Positions 46,165 to 49,100 of a DNA stretch of 64,000 bases are shown piece by piece. How positions within the stretch are numbered: the stretch's first letter is position 1; each line of letters opens with the position of its first letter. The notes under the pieces were generated by a model. The model was given only the letters and a program-made list of their open reading frames with translations, was not told the origin of the DNA and made no database searches. Location of the stretch: the NCBI RefSeq assembly GCF_003589595.1, contig NW_020653852.1, forward strand, positions 7,553,429 to 7,617,428, written 5' to 3'. The position numbers and the translations under genes were made by a program. This DNA comes from Hyposmocoma kahamanoa. Taxonomy: Eukaryota; Arthropoda; Insecta; Lepidoptera; Cosmopterigidae.

Positions 46165-49100
46165 AGACCGGATTCGAACCTGCGACTCTCGACTTGAGAA
46201 GCGGTAGATCAAACCATTAGGCTACCTCGATTTAATGTGAGAGATCTGTGTCCAGCAGTAGGACCGTACATAGGCTAACCATATTATATTAAATTATACA
46301 GGCTGTTTCTTATATAGGAAATGAAACTATTTTTCCGGATTTAAATCGCGTATAATTGTTTTTTCAAACAAACCGACGTTTCGGTTTATATATTTTTGTT
46401 TTTTCAAACAAACCGAAACGTCGGTTTGTTTGAAAAACCAGTTATACGTGATTTAGATCCGGAAAAATAGTTTCATTTCCTATGTGTAACAATTCCGAAA
46501 ACCTATGAACTCGATATGTTTTTTTATAGTTCACGATATTTTAAGACGTGATTCTAATTACCTATAAATACGAACGGCTCAGCTGTCTACCATACATTGT
46601 GCCGGAGATACTCGTAGTATACTCGATAGTACCTAATATCTATGGAACAACTGATCTTTTATTCTCGTTCGAGACATCACCATAGTAAAAGTAGTTCGTG
46701 TTAATGGTAAAAATCACAACCTAAAATAACGTGAATTAAAAAAAATACCCTCACAGGATAATATTCTAAAATTATAACAAGTGGAAGGTAGGTAGGCCTA
46801 CATTAACCCCTAACTTCATAAATATAGAGTCGTGTCGTTTGATTTCGAAACTCCCAGTGTTTAAAGGTATCACACGGGTCTTGCGTAATAACGATAGAAA
46901 GTAACGCTTGATCCACGTGAATTTATTATTGAAGGTATAACAGTAGGGGAAAAGGTGAAGGACAAGGAGGACAGGCCCAAAAGGGCCTGTATTCGCATGA
47001 GATATATCGCTGCTTTATAAGCAGTTGCTTATAAAGCAGCAATGTATCTCATACATAGGTTTACATGACAAAGGTACGGTCTTATCTCTCCGAGAATTTT
47101 GGTGGGAGTGACGACGGAACGAAGCAAAGTAAGCATAACGACAATTGACTTACAAATAAATGGACGACGGGTCTAATACAAAAACCACGAAAAAAATGTC
47201 CCAAGTCAACCTATTCGAAATTTAAATTGTAATGTCATCGCAGTATCGCGCTGTCAGTCGAACAAATGAAGACTAAAGCGGAGTTTGGCGCTCTGTATAC
47301 GATTTTAGCGCCTTACAAGTGCGGACACTTTTTAGCGCGGACCCGACGTCCATATAATTGTAAGTCAATGATAACGACGAAAAAGATTTAGAGAACGATT
47401 CAAAAATTCAAAGTTTCAAAAGAAAGTGGCCAGGAACCGGAGAAAAAGGTAATAAAAAGGAGGAATGACAATGAAAGAGGTCGCATCGTCGTAAACTTAC
47501 CTTTCAAAACAATGCCAGTATCAGTGAGATGTCGTCCATAATTCTTCTGTATGATCAGTCCACAATCAATCGCGGTGTGCACCACATCCTGCATACTCAC
47601 TACAGAGGATTTCCTCCACATGCTCAGGAAGGCATCACCAGAGAAATTTAACACGTCTCCGTTGTGGGTCAAAATCTCCTGGACCATGGCTCCGATGTAC
47701 GAGTTGAGAACTTGCGTCAACCTTGAAGGTCCACCTTGGTCCACTTTTGTATAAGCCTCACATAGGTCCGTGAAACCTTTGGCCATGATTAGACGATGCA
47801 GAAAATCACACCAACGTAACGAGTAATATAGGTAGATAATTAGTTAATTAATTTATTTTTTTTATAATACCAAGTGACAGGGCGAACAAGTCGTGAGCCT
47901 GGTGGTAGCGCCACACTTATCCATAACCACAGACATATACCTATGTCTGTGTCCATAACAGTGCCGCTGAAAGCTTTAAAACGCAAAGATCTGAGGGGCA
48001 CTGCCACTGCGGCCGTCACTCTGAGACATAAGTTGACAAGACACAAAGATTTACATCACACACACTACCTAGAGCTTCTAGGCCATAAATTTCCCAAAGT
48101 GGTTCCTACCACCTCCAATGGGCGCTGAAGCGTCGAAAGGGGGCGGTAGGTGCCTCGGAAGCAATTGGGCGGCGTTGATTAGCATCAACGATCCATCCAG
48201 GGGGTGATACTGCATTTGAAAAAACAATTCTGAATAGTGTGTATAAACTACACTACAATTAATATATAATATTTTTATTTTTTATTTATTTGCGTTAATT
48301 TAATGTAAAAAATACGTGTTTTCAATTATTTTTTGTGGTGTTGGACGTTGAAATTTTTATATCTTGCCTACTTGCTTACGACTCACTTGAACGGCGAGCC
48401 AAAAAGTTTGCAAAAAGTGAGTTTTCTGATTTGATGTCTTTCGGAAACAAAGCAAATCTGAATGAAAATTTACGAATTATCTACATAGGAATAGGTACAG
48501 GGTTATTTGTGAAATATGTACTAACAACCTCGCAGGATATATTACTGACATCATAAACAAGAACTTTTGTTCAATAACTTTTATCAAAACCTAATAAATT
48601 TACCAAAAATAGACTTTTAAAGTTATATTGTACTATTATACACGTTTTAGATCTGTATTTACTAAGTTTATACGTGCAAGAATCCCCCACCCGCGCTTCA
48701 GCATTTTGTACAGAGTTATCATCGTTTAGAGCGATCTATTTAAATATCTTTATTTTTACTCGAAAGTAAAATTGACAAATTATTAAATAAAATTAATGGA
48801 ACAAAAGTGTAGTCCTGTGAGGTTGTTAATATTTTACAAATAATCCTGTATAGTACTTATAATACGTAGTGCTTATATTGATTCGCTTCTTGCTGATTTG
48901 ATGTAAAATATTCAATGTAAATCATTGAATTTTTTATGTACGTTGTTGATACTTCTCAATGGAAAAACAGTAGCACTCTAATGTCCGTAAATGGTTTTTT
49001 GAGATTCAAATACCGAAAATGGGGTACATACTATCATCTGATATTGAATTTTACAGTAATCACTGCTACTGTCCATGAATCGATTAATTTATGCTGATTT

